Shown here in pieces: positions 26,026-34,990 of a stretch of 64,000 bases of DNA (positions are counted from its first letter, which is position 1; every line of letters begins with the position of its first letter). The DNA is from Pseudogulbenkiania sp. MAI-1 (lineage in GTDB: Bacteria > Pseudomonadota > Gammaproteobacteria > Burkholderiales > Chromobacteriaceae), in contig NZ_AZUR01000001.1 of NCBI RefSeq assembly GCF_000527175.1, positions 3,869,001 through 3,933,000 of the forward strand. Direction: 5' to 3'. The notes beneath the pieces were generated by a model that worked only from the letters and a program-made list of their open reading frames with translations, had not been told where the DNA came from and did not search any database. Both the position numbers and the translations under genes were made by a program.

Positions 26026-26862
26026 ATGGCGGCTTTGCCCTCCCTCGTTCCCATCGTGACCCGCTGGCACACCGCTTACCTGCCCCACCCCCTGTACGCC
26101 CCGCTGCGCCCCTTCGTGCCGCTCGCCGGCAACGACGACTGGCCGGCCCAGGCCGACTACGACCGGCTGCTCGAACGCGCGCGCGCCGCCGGCAGCGCCG
26201 TGCCGTGCGGGCTGCGCTTCGTCTGCGATCTGGAACCGGAGGATTATTACGAGCTGCACATCGCCCAAAGCGGCGAGGTGCCGACGCGCCACGGCAACTG
26301 GCACGACTGGTTCAACGCGCTGGCGTGGCTGGCGTGGCCGCACGGCAAGGCGGCGCTCAACGCGCGCCACGCCCGCGCCATCGCGCGCGGCGAGGTGCGG
26401 CGCGGCCCGCTGCGCGACGCCGCGACCCTGCTGGACGAATGCGGCGTGGTCGTCGCCAGCGCCGACCACGCGCTGACGGGGGCGCTGGACGATATGCGCT
26501 GGCACGAGCTGTTCGTGGCGCGGCGCCGCGACTGGGGGCGGCGCATCGGTGCCTTCACGCTCGGTCACGCGCTGTTCGAAACCGGCCTCGAACCGCACCT
26601 GGGCTGGTGCGGCAAGGCGCTGGTGCTGGCCGTGGACGAGGCGTTCTTCGACCTGCCCTACGAACGACAGCTGGCCGCGCTCGACCAACGTCTGGCCACG
26701 GCACTGGCCGACGACGACTGGCTCGCGCGGCCGCGCGAGCTGTGGCCGCTGCCGCTGCTGGGGATACCCGGCTGGTGGCCGGCCAACGAGGACCCGGCGT
26801 TCTACGCCAACACCGACTACTTCCGCCCGACGCGGCGCGCGAAGTCGGCCAGTGTTTCCTGA
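26026..26862 (+). CDS. DUF3025 family protein
   Basis: 278 residues. The central signature RHGNWHDWFNALAWLAWPHGKAALNARHA defines the DUF3025 family of uncharacterised proteobacterial proteins. The C-terminal half contains GHALFETGLEPHLGWCGKALVL and PLPLLGIPGWWPANE. It has no signal peptide and no clear membrane helix. It starts 1 nt after the diguanylate cyclase stop and is likely co-transcribed. Its 3' end overlaps the convergent YihY gene by 46 nt. Biochemical role unknown. Confidence 0.85.
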   Translation: MAALPSLVPIVTRWHTAYLPHPLYAPLRPFVPLAGNDDWPAQADYDRLLERARAAGSAVPCGLRFVCDLEPEDYYELHIAQSGEVPTRHGNWHDWFNALAWLAWPHGKAALNARHARAIARGEVRRGPLRDAATLLDECGVVVASADHALTGALDDMRWHELFVARRRDWGRRIGAFTLGHALFETGLEPHLGWCGKALVLAVDEAFFDLPYERQLAALDQRLATALADDDWLARPRELWPLPLLGIPGWWPANEDPAFYANTDYFRPTRRAKSASVS

Positions 26863-28028
26863 TCGAGCCGGATGAGCGCCGGCGCCAGCAGCTCGTCGAG
26901 CCCCTGGCCGATATCGTCGTCGCGCCCGACGTCGGAACGATAGACGAAGGCCTGGAACAGTTCGGCCAAGGAGATCGCCTCCAGCTTCTTCATCAGCACC
27001 CAGCCGTCGCCCTGGCCGCGCTGGGCGTAGCCCATGCGCGCCAGCTTGTCGAGCACCAGCCCGAGCTCGTCGTAACCGACGCGCACCTCGCGCCGCAGCT
27101 CCACCGGCGTCAGCGCCACGCCGTCCCGCTGCGCGCCGTCGAGCAACAGCAGCACCTCCAGCGCATCGAGGAAGCGTCGCCGCGGCTCGAAACGGCGGCG
27201 CCAGGCCTCGCCCTCCCAGTACGACAGCGAGGCGGTGAACACCGCGCCGGTCAGCACTACCAGCCACAGGCAGTACACCCACAACAGCAGGATCGGGATG
27301 CTGGCGAAGGCGCCGTACACCAGCTTGTACGACGCCACCTCGCCGATGTAGAAGCCGAACACCGCCTTGGTCGTTTCCAGCAGCAGGGCGGTGGCGAGCG
27401 CGCCCCACAGCGCGTGGCGGTAGGGCACGAAGCGGTTCGGCACCACGCGGTACAGCAGGGACAGCACCAGCGTGGTCAGGAAAATGCTGCCGCCGCGCTG
27501 CAGCAGCTCGTCCAGCAGCCGCGAATAGCGCTCGAAATGCGTCGCCTTGAGCAGCCAATGCCAGCCGATCAGGCCGCCACCGAAGGCGATCGGTCCCAGC
27601 GTCAGCACGCTCCAGTACACCATGCCCTGCTGCAGCCAGGGACGGCTGCGGCGCACACTCCAGATGGCGTTGAAGGTGCGCTCGATGGTGGCCATCAGCA
27701 TCAGCGAGGTCAGTCCGAGCATGACGATGCCGGCGGCAGTCAGCTTCTCGGCGTTGTCGGCGAACTGGCGCATGTAGACCGTGATCACCTTGCCGGCGAA
27801 CTCCGGCACCAGCGTCGACAGCAGCATCACCTTGAAGCGCGCGCTGTAGTCGGCGAACACCGGAAACGCCGCCACCACCGTCAGCACGATGGTCAACAGC
27901 GGCACCAGCGCCAAGAGCGTGGTGAAGGTCAGGCTGCCGGCCACCTGCAGCACGCGGTGCGAGCCCACGCGGCAGGCCAGGAAGCGGGCGAAGCCGCGGT
28001 AGGGTTCAAGTCGGTTGGCAAAACACAT
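26817..28028 (-). CDS. YihY/BrkB family inner-membrane protein
   Basis: 403 residues from the ATG at 28028 (MCFANRLEPYRGF); an upstream ATG at 28103 adds an unconserved 25 residues. Six hydrophobic segments lie in the first 270 residues with the family motifs GSLTFTTLLALVPLLTI and GALATALLLETTKAVFGFYI. A soluble C-terminal extension of about 110 residues looks winged-helix-like (LTPVELRREVRVGYDELGLVLDKL). The old name ribonuclease BN is a misattribution. Function is unknown; a transport or envelope role is usually suggested. Confidence 0.87.
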   Translation of the reverse strand: MCFANRLEPYRGFARFLACRVGSHRVLQVAGSLTFTTLLALVPLLTIVLTVVAAFPVFADYSARFKVMLLSTLVPEFAGKVITVYMRQFADNAEKLTAAGIVMLGLTSLMLMATIERTFNAIWSVRRSRPWLQQGMVYWSVLTLGPIAFGGGLIGWHWLLKATHFERYSRLLDELLQRGGSIFLTTLVLSLLYRVVPNRFVPYRHALWGALATALLLETTKAVFGFYIGEVASYKLVYGAFASIPILLLWVYCLWLVVLTGAVFTASLSYWEGEAWRRRFEPRRRFLDALEVLLLLDGAQRDGVALTPVELRREVRVGYDELGLVLDKLARMGYAQRGQGDGWVLMKKLEAISLAELFQAFVYRSDVGRDDDIGQGLDELLAPALIRLDQETLADFARRVGRK

Positions 28029-28163
28029 GAATGGATTTCGGAATATCGGAACAAGGCACCAGAGACAGCCCGAGGCGGCGGAAAATTCCGCCCGGCGCGG
28101 CAAAGCGGCCGAATTGCACTAAGATTGGCGCTATCCCTCCATGGTAACGATTCGGACGACGAT

Positions 28164-28766
28164 ATGCAGGACATTCTGGTTCTCTACTACAGCCAGCACG
28201 GCGCCACACGCGAGCTGGCCCGGCTGATCGCGCGCGGCATCGAGAGCGTGCCCGGCTGCCAGGCGCGGCTGCGCACCGTGCCCAAGGTGTCGGCGGTGTG
28301 CGAGGCGACCGAGCCCGCGGTACCGGACGCCGGCGCCCCCTACGCCGAACGGCGCGACCTCGCCGAATGCATCGGCCTGGCGCTGGGCAGCCCGACCCGC
28401 TTCGGCAACATGGCGGCAGCGATGAAATATTTCCTCGACGGCACCAGCGCCGAGTGGATGGCGGGCACCCTGGCCGGCAAGCCGGCCTGCCTGTTCACCA
28501 CCTCGGCCAGCATGCACGGCGGCCAGGAATCGACGCTGCTGTCGATGATGCTGCCGCTGCTGCACCACGGCATGCTGGTCCTCGGCCTGCCCTACACCGA
28601 GCCGGCGCTGTCCATCACCCAGAGTGGCGGCACGCCGTACGGCGTCAGCCACGTGGCCGGCCTCAACAACGACCGGCGCATCAGCGAGGACGAGAAGACC
28701 CTGGCCATCGCCCAAGGCAAGCGCTTGGCCGAGGCGGCGCTGAAGCTCGCCGCCGGACGCGGCTGA
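28164..28766 (+). CDS. WrbA-like flavodoxin / NAD(P)H:quinone oxidoreductase
   Basis: 200 residues from MQDILVLYYSQHGATRELA. The FMN phosphate-binding loop is YSQHGATRE, followed by the flavin contacts GSPTRFGNMAAAMKYFLDGT and TTSASMHGGQESTLLSMM. WrbA-family proteins reduce quinones by two electrons, limiting radical formation. It is divergent from the YihY gene and ends 4 nt from the convergent ampG stop. The open frame runs far upstream across other genes but only this part is real. Confidence 0.88.
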   Translation: MQDILVLYYSQHGATRELARLIARGIESVPGCQARLRTVPKVSAVCEATEPAVPDAGAPYAERRDLAECIGLALGSPTRFGNMAAAMKYFLDGTSAEWMAGTLAGKPACLFTTSASMHGGQESTLLSMMLPLLHHGMLVLGLPYTEPALSITQSGGTPYGVSHVAGLNNDRRISEDEKTLAIAQGKRLAEAALKLAAGRG

Positions 28767-28770
28767 ACTG

Positions 28771-30123
28771 TCAGCCGTCGTCGCGCCCCCACGGCGCCAC
28801 CTTCACCAGCAGCACCATCCCCGGCAGCGCCAGCAGCGTGCACAAGAAGAAGAACGGCGTCCAGCCGATCGCCTCGACCAGGTAGCCGGTAGCGGCGTTG
28901 GTCACCGTGCGCGGCACCGCCGCTAGGCTGGTGAACAGCGCGAACTGCGTCGCGGTGTAGGCCGGGTGCGTGGTGCGCGCGATGTAGGCGACGAAGGCGG
29001 CGGTACCGAGCCCCACGCCGAGCGCCTCGAAACCGATCACCAGCGCGAGACGCGACAGCTCCGCCGCGCCGACGCTGGTGAACGGCCCCTGCCCGGCGAG
29101 CCAGGCGAAGCCCAGGATCGACACCACCTGGATCACGCCGAAGGCCCACAAGGCACGGTTGATGCCAAGCCGGATCATCCACACCCCGCCCAGGAGGCCG
29201 CCGATCACCGCCGGCCACAGCCCGGCGTGCTTGGCCACCAAGCCGATCTCGGACTTGGTGAAGCCCATGTCGAGGTAGAACGGCGTGGCCAGCGCGGTGG
29301 CCATGCTGTCGCCCAGCTTGTAGAGAAAGATGAAGCCCAGCACCAGCGCGGCGCCCTTGAGGCCGCTGCGGGTGAGGAACTCGTGGAACGGCTCGACCAC
29401 CGCCTCGCGCAGCGTCTTCGGTGCCGCCGCGGCCAGTTTCGGTTCGCTCACCGCGAGCGTCATCGCCACCCCCGGCAGCATGAACAGCGCGGTGATCCAG
29501 AACACCGTGCCCCACGGCAGGTGGTCGGCGAGGATCAGCGACAGCGAGCCGGGGATCAGGCTCGCCAGGCGGTAAGCGTTGATGTGGATGGTGTTGCCGA
29601 GGCCCAGTTCCTGGTCGCGGAGGATCTCGCGGCGGAAGGCGTCGAGCACGATGTCCTGGCTCGCCGAGCAGAACGCCACCGCCAGCGCCAGCGCGGCGAT
29701 CGACCACAGCTCCTGCTGCGGCGTGAACACCCCGAACGCCGCCATGGTGGCGATCAGCGCGAGCTGGGTCAGCAGCATCCAGCCGCGCCGGCGGCCGAAC
29801 AGCGGCGGCACGAAGCGGTCCATCAGCGGCGCCCAGACGAACTTCCAGGTGAACGGCAGCTGGATCAGCGCGAACAGGCCGATCGCCTTGAGGTCCACCC
29901 CCTCGCTCCGAAGCCAGGCCGGCAGCAGGTTGATCAGCGTGTAGAGCGGCAGGCCGGAGGCGAAACCGGTGAACACGCAGGTCAGCATGGTGCGCGAGAA
30001 GATCACATGGCGCCAGTCTATCTTCCGTGATCGGCCGGCCTCCGCCTTGCCGCCGGACTGTGCGCCGGCCAGGCCGGCATCCAGCGTGTTTTCTCGTTTC
30101 TCGTCGCCAAACCCTCGGCTCAT
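28771..30123 (-). CDS. ampG: AmpG-type muropeptide MFS permease
   Basis: 450 residues with about 12-14 hydrophobic segments. The AmpG-like N-terminal half contains GFASGLPLYTLINLLPAWLRSEGVD, WKFVWAPLMDRFVPP and FCSASQDIVLDAFRREIL. It imports anhydromuropeptides (GlcNAc-anhMurNAc peptides) into the cytoplasm for cell-wall recycling and can feed AmpR-type beta-lactamase control. A basic 45-residue cytoplasmic N-terminus precedes the first helix. No beta-lactamase or AmpR gene is nearby. Confidence 0.9.
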   Translation of the reverse strand: MSRGFGDEKRENTLDAGLAGAQSGGKAEAGRSRKIDWRHVIFSRTMLTCVFTGFASGLPLYTLINLLPAWLRSEGVDLKAIGLFALIQLPFTWKFVWAPLMDRFVPPLFGRRRGWMLLTQLALIATMAAFGVFTPQQELWSIAALALAVAFCSASQDIVLDAFRREILRDQELGLGNTIHINAYRLASLIPGSLSLILADHLPWGTVFWITALFMLPGVAMTLAVSEPKLAAAAPKTLREAVVEPFHEFLTRSGLKGAALVLGFIFLYKLGDSMATALATPFYLDMGFTKSEIGLVAKHAGLWPAVIGGLLGGVWMIRLGINRALWAFGVIQVVSILGFAWLAGQGPFTSVGAAELSRLALVIGFEALGVGLGTAAFVAYIARTTHPAYTATQFALFTSLAAVPRTVTNAATGYLVEAIGWTPFFFLCTLLALPGMVLLVKVAPWGRDDG

Positions 30124-30177
30124 TCGTGCAGACCTCTTGAGATTACAACGGCAAGGGACTGGCCCCTTGTCCGACCA

Positions 30178-30783
30178 TTAGCCGCGGCGAGCCACCCGGT
30201 AGAACGCCAGGCTGCCGCGCAGATTGGGTAGGACACGGATGCGCCGCCCCTCGTTCATTACCACCCGCTCCAGCACGCCGATACCGTTCTTGGCGCACAG
30301 CGCCTCGAAGTCACCCAGCATGCACCAGTGGATGTTGGGAGTGTCGTACCACTGGTAGGGAATGGTCTCGGACACCGGCATGTGCCCCTGCAGGATCTGC
30401 CAGCGGTTTTCCCAGTAGCCGAAGTTGGGGAAGGTAACGATGGCTTCGCGCCCGACGCGCAGCATCTCCAGCAGGATTTCCTCGGTGTGCTGCATGGCCT
30501 GGATGGTCTGCGACAGGATGACGTGGTCGAAGCTGGCGTCGCGGAAATCCGCCAGGCCGGCCTCGAGGTCGCCCTGCACCGCATTGACGCCGGCCGCCAC
30601 ACAGCGTGCGATGTTGCCGACGTCGATCTCGACGCCGTAGCCGGTCACCTGCTTGTGGCACTGCAGGTGGGCCAGCAGGGCGCCGTCGCCGCAGCCCAGG
30701 TCGAGCACGCGCGAACGCGGCGGAATCCAGTCGGCGATCAGTTGCAGATCGGGGCGCAATGTCGTATCGGAGTGCTGGCTCAT
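30178..30783 (-). CDS. metW: MetW, methionine biosynthesis methyltransferase-fold protein
   Basis: 201 residues with a class I SAM-type fold: VLDLGCGDGALLAHL (motif I), QGDLEAGL and SFDHVILSQTIQ, then the MetW-specific NFGYWENRWQILQGHMPVSETIPYQWYDTPNIHWC. It always travels with metX in many proteobacteria and is needed for full homoserine acyltransferase activity in some. The start overlaps the metX stop by 4 nt, so the pair is coupled. Its own catalytic reaction is not established. Confidence 0.95.
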   Translation of the reverse strand: MSQHSDTTLRPDLQLIADWIPPRSRVLDLGCGDGALLAHLQCHKQVTGYGVEIDVGNIARCVAAGVNAVQGDLEAGLADFRDASFDHVILSQTIQAMQHTEEILLEMLRVGREAIVTFPNFGYWENRWQILQGHMPVSETIPYQWYDTPNIHWCMLGDFEALCAKNGIGVLERVVMNEGRRIRVLPNLRGSLAFYRVARRG

Positions 30784-31922
30784 GCCGCCACCTCCTTGGC
30801 TACACGGTCGAGGTAGGCACGCATCAGGTCAACGTAGGGCTGGTCGGTCATCAGGAAGGCGTCGTGGCCGTGGGTGGATTCGATCTCGCCGTAGGCCACG
30901 CGCTTGTCGGCTGCGATCAGCGCCTGCACCAGCTCGCGCGAGCGCAGCGGCGAGAAGCGCCAGTCGGAGGTGAAGCTCGCCACCAGGAAGTTGGCCGTCG
31001 CCTGCTTCAGCGCGGCCACCAGGTCCCCGCCATGGTCCTTGGCCGGGTCGAAATAGTCCAGCGCCTTGGTCATCAGCAGATAGGTGTTGGCGTCGAAGTA
31101 GTCGGAGAACTTGTCGCCCTGGTAGCGCAGGTAGGACTCGATCTCGAACTCGACGTCGTAACCGAACTTGTACTCGCCGGAGCGCAGCATGCGGCCGAAT
31201 TTCTCGCCCATGCCGTCGTCGGACAGGTAGGTGATGTGGCCCAGCATGCGCGCCAGGCGCAGGCCGCGGCGCGGGATGGCGCCGTTCTGGTAGAAGTCGC
31301 CGCCGTGGAAATCCGGGTCGGTCAGGATGGCCTGGCGCGCCACGTCGTTGAAGGCGATGTTCTGCGCCGAGAGCTTGGGCGCTGCTGCGACGACGATGGC
31401 GTTGGCGACGCGCTCCGGGTAGTTGATGCTCCATTGCAGCGCCTGCATGCCGCCGAGCGAGCCGCCGATCACCGCCGCCCAGCGGTCGATGCCGAGCCGG
31501 TCGGCGAGCCGCGCCTGTGCCGTCACCCAGTCCGGCACCGTCACCACCGGGAAGGCCGAGCCCCACGGCCGGCCGGTTTCGGGGTTGATGCTGGACGGGC
31601 CGGTCGAGCCGTGGCAGCCGCCCAGGTTGTTGAGCGCCACCACGAAGAAGCGGCGCGTGTCGATCGGCTTGCCCGGCCCGATCATGCTGTCCCACCAGCC
31701 GGGGCTCTTGTCGTCCGGCTGGTAGCGCCCGGCGGCGTGATGGTGGCCGGACAGCGCGTGGCAGATCAGGATGGCGTTGCTCCTGGCGGCATTCAGCTCG
31801 CCGTAGGTCTCAAACGTCAACTGGTAGGACGTCAGCGTCTTGCCGCAGGCCAGATCGAGCGGAACGTCGAACAGCGCCTGCTGGGCGCTGACGATACCGA
31901 CCGACGATTCGGTTGTGGACAT
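30780..31922 (-). CDS. metX: Homoserine O-acyltransferase MetX
   Basis: 380 residues from MSTTESSVG. Alpha/beta-hydrolase fold: ICHALSGHHHAAG, nucleophile Ser in GGSLGGMQALQW, and the C-terminal catalytic His in ESTHGHDAFL. It activates homoserine for methionine synthesis. Many betaproteobacterial MetX proteins use succinyl- rather than acetyl-CoA, so both are possible. A minus-strand TATAAT (32015-32010) lies 88 bp upstream. It is followed directly by metW. Confidence 0.95.
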   Translation of the reverse strand: MSTTESSVGIVSAQQALFDVPLDLACGKTLTSYQLTFETYGELNAARSNAILICHALSGHHHAAGRYQPDDKSPGWWDSMIGPGKPIDTRRFFVVALNNLGGCHGSTGPSSINPETGRPWGSAFPVVTVPDWVTAQARLADRLGIDRWAAVIGGSLGGMQALQWSINYPERVANAIVVAAAPKLSAQNIAFNDVARQAILTDPDFHGGDFYQNGAIPRRGLRLARMLGHITYLSDDGMGEKFGRMLRSGEYKFGYDVEFEIESYLRYQGDKFSDYFDANTYLLMTKALDYFDPAKDHGGDLVAALKQATANFLVASFTSDWRFSPLRSRELVQALIAADKRVAYGEIESTHGHDAFLMTDQPYVDLMRAYLDRVAKEVAA

Positions 31923-32086
31923 AGTGAAAGCAATGCCTCTTTGATATGGTTTTGTCGGCTTCAAGGCGATACGTGTTATGACCGGCTCCTGCCGGCGCGG
32001 TTTTGACCGATTATATCCGGCTGTATCGGCTTGTGCGCATCACACAGGCACCGGATAATCGGCACTCCTTCCCCGCGCAGCTCATC

Positions 32087-32269
32087 ATGATCGGTCGCCT
32101 GTTCAAATTCGTCGTGCTCTGCGCCGTGCTCTACGCCGTCGCGCGCTGGCTGCTCAACCGCCGCCAGAAGGAGACGCTGCGCGAGCTGATCCAGACTCTG
32201 GCGCAGGCGCTCTTGATCAGCTCGCTGATCTTCGTCGGGCTCTACCTGGCGGGCTTCCACCTGCTATAG
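32087..32269 (+). CDS. Small two-helix membrane protein (MIGRI-like)
   Basis: 60 residues beginning MIGRLFKFVVLCAVLYAVAR. It has two hydrophobic segments (about 4-21 and 41-58) separated by a charged RRQKETLREL stretch. It resembles, from memory, a tiny Neisseria protein annotated after its first residues as MIGRI. There is no strong Shine-Dalgarno, and an upstream in-frame ATG at 32003 is possible. It is divergent from metX and upstream of the radical SAM gene. Function unknown. Confidence 0.55.
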   Translation: MIGRLFKFVVLCAVLYAVARWLLNRRQKETLRELIQTLAQALLISSLIFVGLYLAGFHLL

Positions 32270-32361
32270 CGGCCGGCCACGGAATCCTTGATCCGGCTCA
32301 GGCCGGTGGCGCCGCAAAGCCGCTAGACTGCCGGCTTTTCCGCCGACGAGCCCGGCCGCGC

Positions 32362-33282
32362 ATGGATCTGACCCGCCACCTGCATACCTTCGGTCACTAC
32401 CTCAAGACCCGTTTCGGGGAAAAGGTGCACAAGCTGTCGCTGGCCGGCGACTTCACCTGCCCCAACCGCGACGGCACGCTGGACCGCGGCGGCTGCACCT
32501 TTTGCGACGTGAGAAGCTTCGGCCGCGACGCCGCCGCCCTCTCCATCGCGGACCAGATTGCGCGCGAAAAACACAAGACCGACCGCGCCCGGCGCTACCT
32601 GGCCTACTTCCAGGCCTACACCAGCACCTATGCCGAAGTGGCGACGCTCAAGGCGCTGTACGACGAGGCGGCGGCGCAGCGCGACGTGATCGGCCTGAGC
32701 GTCGGCACGCGCCCGGATTGCGTGCCGGACAGCGCGCTCGACCTGCTCGCCGGCTACCAGCAGCAAGGCTACGAGATCTGGCTCGAGCTGGGCCTGCAGA
32801 CCGCGCACGACGCCACCCAGACGCTGATCCGGCGCGGTCACGGCCTCGCCGACTACCGCGACGCGGTGCAGCGGGCGCATCGGCGCGGGCTCAAGGTCTG
32901 CACCCACCTGATCGCCGGACTGCCGGGCGAGAACGACGAGCAGGTGCGCCAGACCCTGGCCACGGTGCTCGACATCGGCGTGGAGGGCCTCAAGCTGCAC
33001 CCGCTGATGATCGTGCGCGGCAGCCGCATGGCGGCGCAGTACCGGCGCGGCGAGATCGCCCCGCTGACACAGGAGCACTACGCCGCGCTGGCGGCCGAAC
33101 TGATCCGCCATACCCCGCCCGAGGTGGTCTATCATCGCGTCTCGGCCACCGCGCAGGCCCCGACGCTGATCGCCCCGGCATGGTGCGGCCCGCGCTGGCC
33201 GGCGCTGCAGGCGATTGCCGCGAATCTGGCCGCCAGCGGGCCGCAGGGCAGCGCGCTGGGCCGCCCCTGGCCGGGCAACTGA
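32362..33282 (+). CDS. Radical SAM protein, YhcC family (TIGR01212)
   Basis: 306 residues. The iron-sulfur cysteines are C33, C45 and C48 in CPNRDGTLDRGGCTFC, a spacing typical of the YhcC/TIGR01212 family rather than the CxxxCxxC form. The barrel continues with LSVGTRPDCVPDSALDLL and ELGLQTAHDATQTLIRRGH. Family members have no firmly established substrate. It is a monocistronic-looking gene before msrPQ. Confidence 0.9.
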   Translation: MDLTRHLHTFGHYLKTRFGEKVHKLSLAGDFTCPNRDGTLDRGGCTFCDVRSFGRDAAALSIADQIAREKHKTDRARRYLAYFQAYTSTYAEVATLKALYDEAAAQRDVIGLSVGTRPDCVPDSALDLLAGYQQQGYEIWLELGLQTAHDATQTLIRRGHGLADYRDAVQRAHRRGLKVCTHLIAGLPGENDEQVRQTLATVLDIGVEGLKLHPLMIVRGSRMAAQYRRGEIAPLTQEHYAALAAELIRHTPPEVVYHRVSATAQAPTLIAPAWCGPRWPALQAIAANLAASGPQGSALGRPWPGN

Positions 33283-33369
33283 ACGCGACGGCGAAACCGT
33301 TTTTGCTGCCGGCTGTCAGATCAGTCCGGGTACGCCGACTAAGGCGTATTCCCCATGGAGACTGCCACC

Positions 33370-34278
33370 ATGCTGATCAAGAAGCCGTCCGACATCCCGC
33401 CCTCCGAGATCACCCCGGAACCGGTCTACCTCAACCGCCGCGCCTTCATGCTCGGCGCCGCCGGCCTGTTGCTGTCGGCCGAGACGCTGGCCGCGCTCGC
33501 CGCCAGGAAGAGCCCGCTGTCGACCAGCGAGCCACTCAACAGCCTGAAGGACATCACCAGTTACAACAATTACTACGAGTTCGGCACCGACAAGGCCGAC
33601 CCGGCCGCCAACGCCGGCCGCCTGAAGACCCGGCCGTGGAACGTGGTGGTCGACGGCGACGTGATGAAGCCGCGCAGCTTCGGCATCGAGGAGCTGCTGA
33701 AATTCCCGCAGGAGGAGCGCATCTACCGGCTGCGCTGTGTCGAGGGCTGGAGCATGGTGATCCCGTGGATCGGCTTTCCGCTTGCCAGCCTGCTCAAGCA
33801 GGTGCAGCCCACCGGCAAGGCCAAGTACGTCGCCTTCGAGACGCTGCAGCGCCCGGCGGAGATGCCCGGCCAGCAGCGCCGCGTGCTGGACTGGCCGTAT
33901 CGCGAGGGGCTGCGCCTGGACGAGGCGATGCATCCGCTCACCATCCTGGCGGTCGGTCTCTACGGCAACCTGCTGCCCAACCAGAACGGCGCGCCGATCC
34001 GGCTGGTGGTGCCGTGGAAGTACGGCTTCAAGAGCATCAAGTCCATCGTGCGCATCCGCCTCACCGACAAGCAGCCGCTGACCAGCTGGAACCTGGCGGC
34101 GCCGGACGAGTACGGCTTCTACTCCAACGTCAACCCGACGGTCGACCACCCGCGCTGGAGCCAGGCCACCGAGCGGCGCATCGGCGAGTTCTTCAAGCGC
34201 AAGACGCTGCCATTCAACGGTTACGCCGACCAGGTCGCCGGCCTGTATCGGGGAATGGACCTGCGCCGTGATTTCTGA
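33370..34278 (+). CDS. msrP: MsrP, periplasmic protein-methionine-sulfoxide reductase catalytic subunit
   Basis: 302 residues from the ATG at 33370, which has GGAG about 9 nt upstream; an ATG at 33355 is the alternative. The twin-arginine signal is NRRAFMLGAAGLLLS (RR at residues 23-24). The molybdopterin-ligand Cys is C123 in RLRCVEGWSMVIPW, and the sulfite-oxidase fold continues to the KYGFKSIKSIVRI region. It reduces Met-sulfoxide in envelope proteins using electrons from MsrQ. It overlaps msrQ by 11 nt. Confidence 0.95.
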   Translation: MLIKKPSDIPPSEITPEPVYLNRRAFMLGAAGLLLSAETLAALAARKSPLSTSEPLNSLKDITSYNNYYEFGTDKADPAANAGRLKTRPWNVVVDGDVMKPRSFGIEELLKFPQEERIYRLRCVEGWSMVIPWIGFPLASLLKQVQPTGKAKYVAFETLQRPAEMPGQQRRVLDWPYREGLRLDEAMHPLTILAVGLYGNLLPNQNGAPIRLVVPWKYGFKSIKSIVRIRLTDKQPLTSWNLAAPDEYGFYSNVNPTVDHPRWSQATERRIGEFFKRKTLPFNGYADQVAGLYRGMDLRRDF

Positions 34279-34948
34279 CAAGACCCTACCTGCCTCCTCC
34301 GCCCGCCCGGCCGCCTCGGCCAAGCCGGCCCGTGCCGGGCAACGGACGCTCGGCCTCGCCAAGGCGCTGGTCTTCGTCGCCTGCCTGCTGCCGCTGATGC
34401 GCACGGCATGGATCGTCGCCAGCGGCGAGGCGGTCAACCCGATCGAGTTCATCACCCGTTCCACCGGCACCTGGACGCTGGTCTGGCTGTTGGCCACGCT
34501 GACCGTCACCCCGCTGCGCCGACTCACCGGCTGGAACGTGCTGCAGCGCTTTCGCCGCCTGCTCGGGCTGTTCGCCTTCTTCTACGCCACGCTGCACTTC
34601 ACCACCTACCTGTGGCTGGACCAGTTCTTCGACTGGCACGCCATCGCCAAGGACATCGCCAAGCGCCCGTTCATCACCGTCGGCTTCGCCGCGCTGGTGC
34701 TGATGACGCCGCTCGCCATCACCTCGACCGACGGCTGGCTGCGCCGGCTCAAGCGCAACTGGGGCCGGCTGCACCGCCTGGTCTACCCGGTGGCGATACT
34801 CGGCGTCACCCACTACTGGTGGCTGGTGAAGAAGGACATCCGCCAGCCGCTGATCTACGCCGCCGTACTGGTGCTGCTGCTGGGGCTGCGGTTGTACTGG
34901 CGCTGGCGCACAGCTAGGATGGCTACGCAGGGCAGACCCAGCACATAA
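34268..34948 (+). CDS. msrQ: MsrQ, heme-binding membrane subunit of the MsrPQ system
   Basis: 226 residues from a GTG start inside the end of msrP. About five to six membrane helices follow a 30-residue cytoplasmic tail. Ferric-reductase-like motifs include RRLLGLFAFFYATLHFTTYLWLD (haem-ligand His), WGRLHRLVYP and VTHYWWLVKKDI. It passes electrons from the quinone pool or FMN/flavin reductase to MsrP. Coupled translation with msrP is expected from the 11-nt overlap. Confidence 0.94.
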   Translation: MISDKTLPASSARPAASAKPARAGQRTLGLAKALVFVACLLPLMRTAWIVASGEAVNPIEFITRSTGTWTLVWLLATLTVTPLRRLTGWNVLQRFRRLLGLFAFFYATLHFTTYLWLDQFFDWHAIAKDIAKRPFITVGFAALVLMTPLAITSTDGWLRRLKRNWGRLHRLVYPVAILGVTHYWWLVKKDIRQPLIYAAVLVLLLGLRLYWRWRTARMATQGRPST

Positions 34949-34969
34949 AAGGCCGCTGAGAGGCGGCCT
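34946..34969 (-). terminator. Intrinsic terminator between msrQ and hsp20
   Basis: A 7-bp stem (34950-34956 with 34963-34969) with a 6-nt loop, followed on the minus strand by TTTT. It mainly serves hsp20; it has no good T-run on the plus strand. Confidence 0.6.
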
Positions 34970-34990
34970 CATTGGAAGGAAATGTAGCAC

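Noticed and set aside
26205..28163. Long upstream open extension of the WrbA-like gene
   Set aside because: It runs through DUF3025 and antisense to YihY with low-complexity composition. The flavodoxin homology begins exactly at 28164.
31923..32086. A SAM riboswitch upstream of metX
   Set aside because: I could not recognise any SAM-I, SAM-II or SAM-V core in this short gap; only a -10 hexamer is visible.
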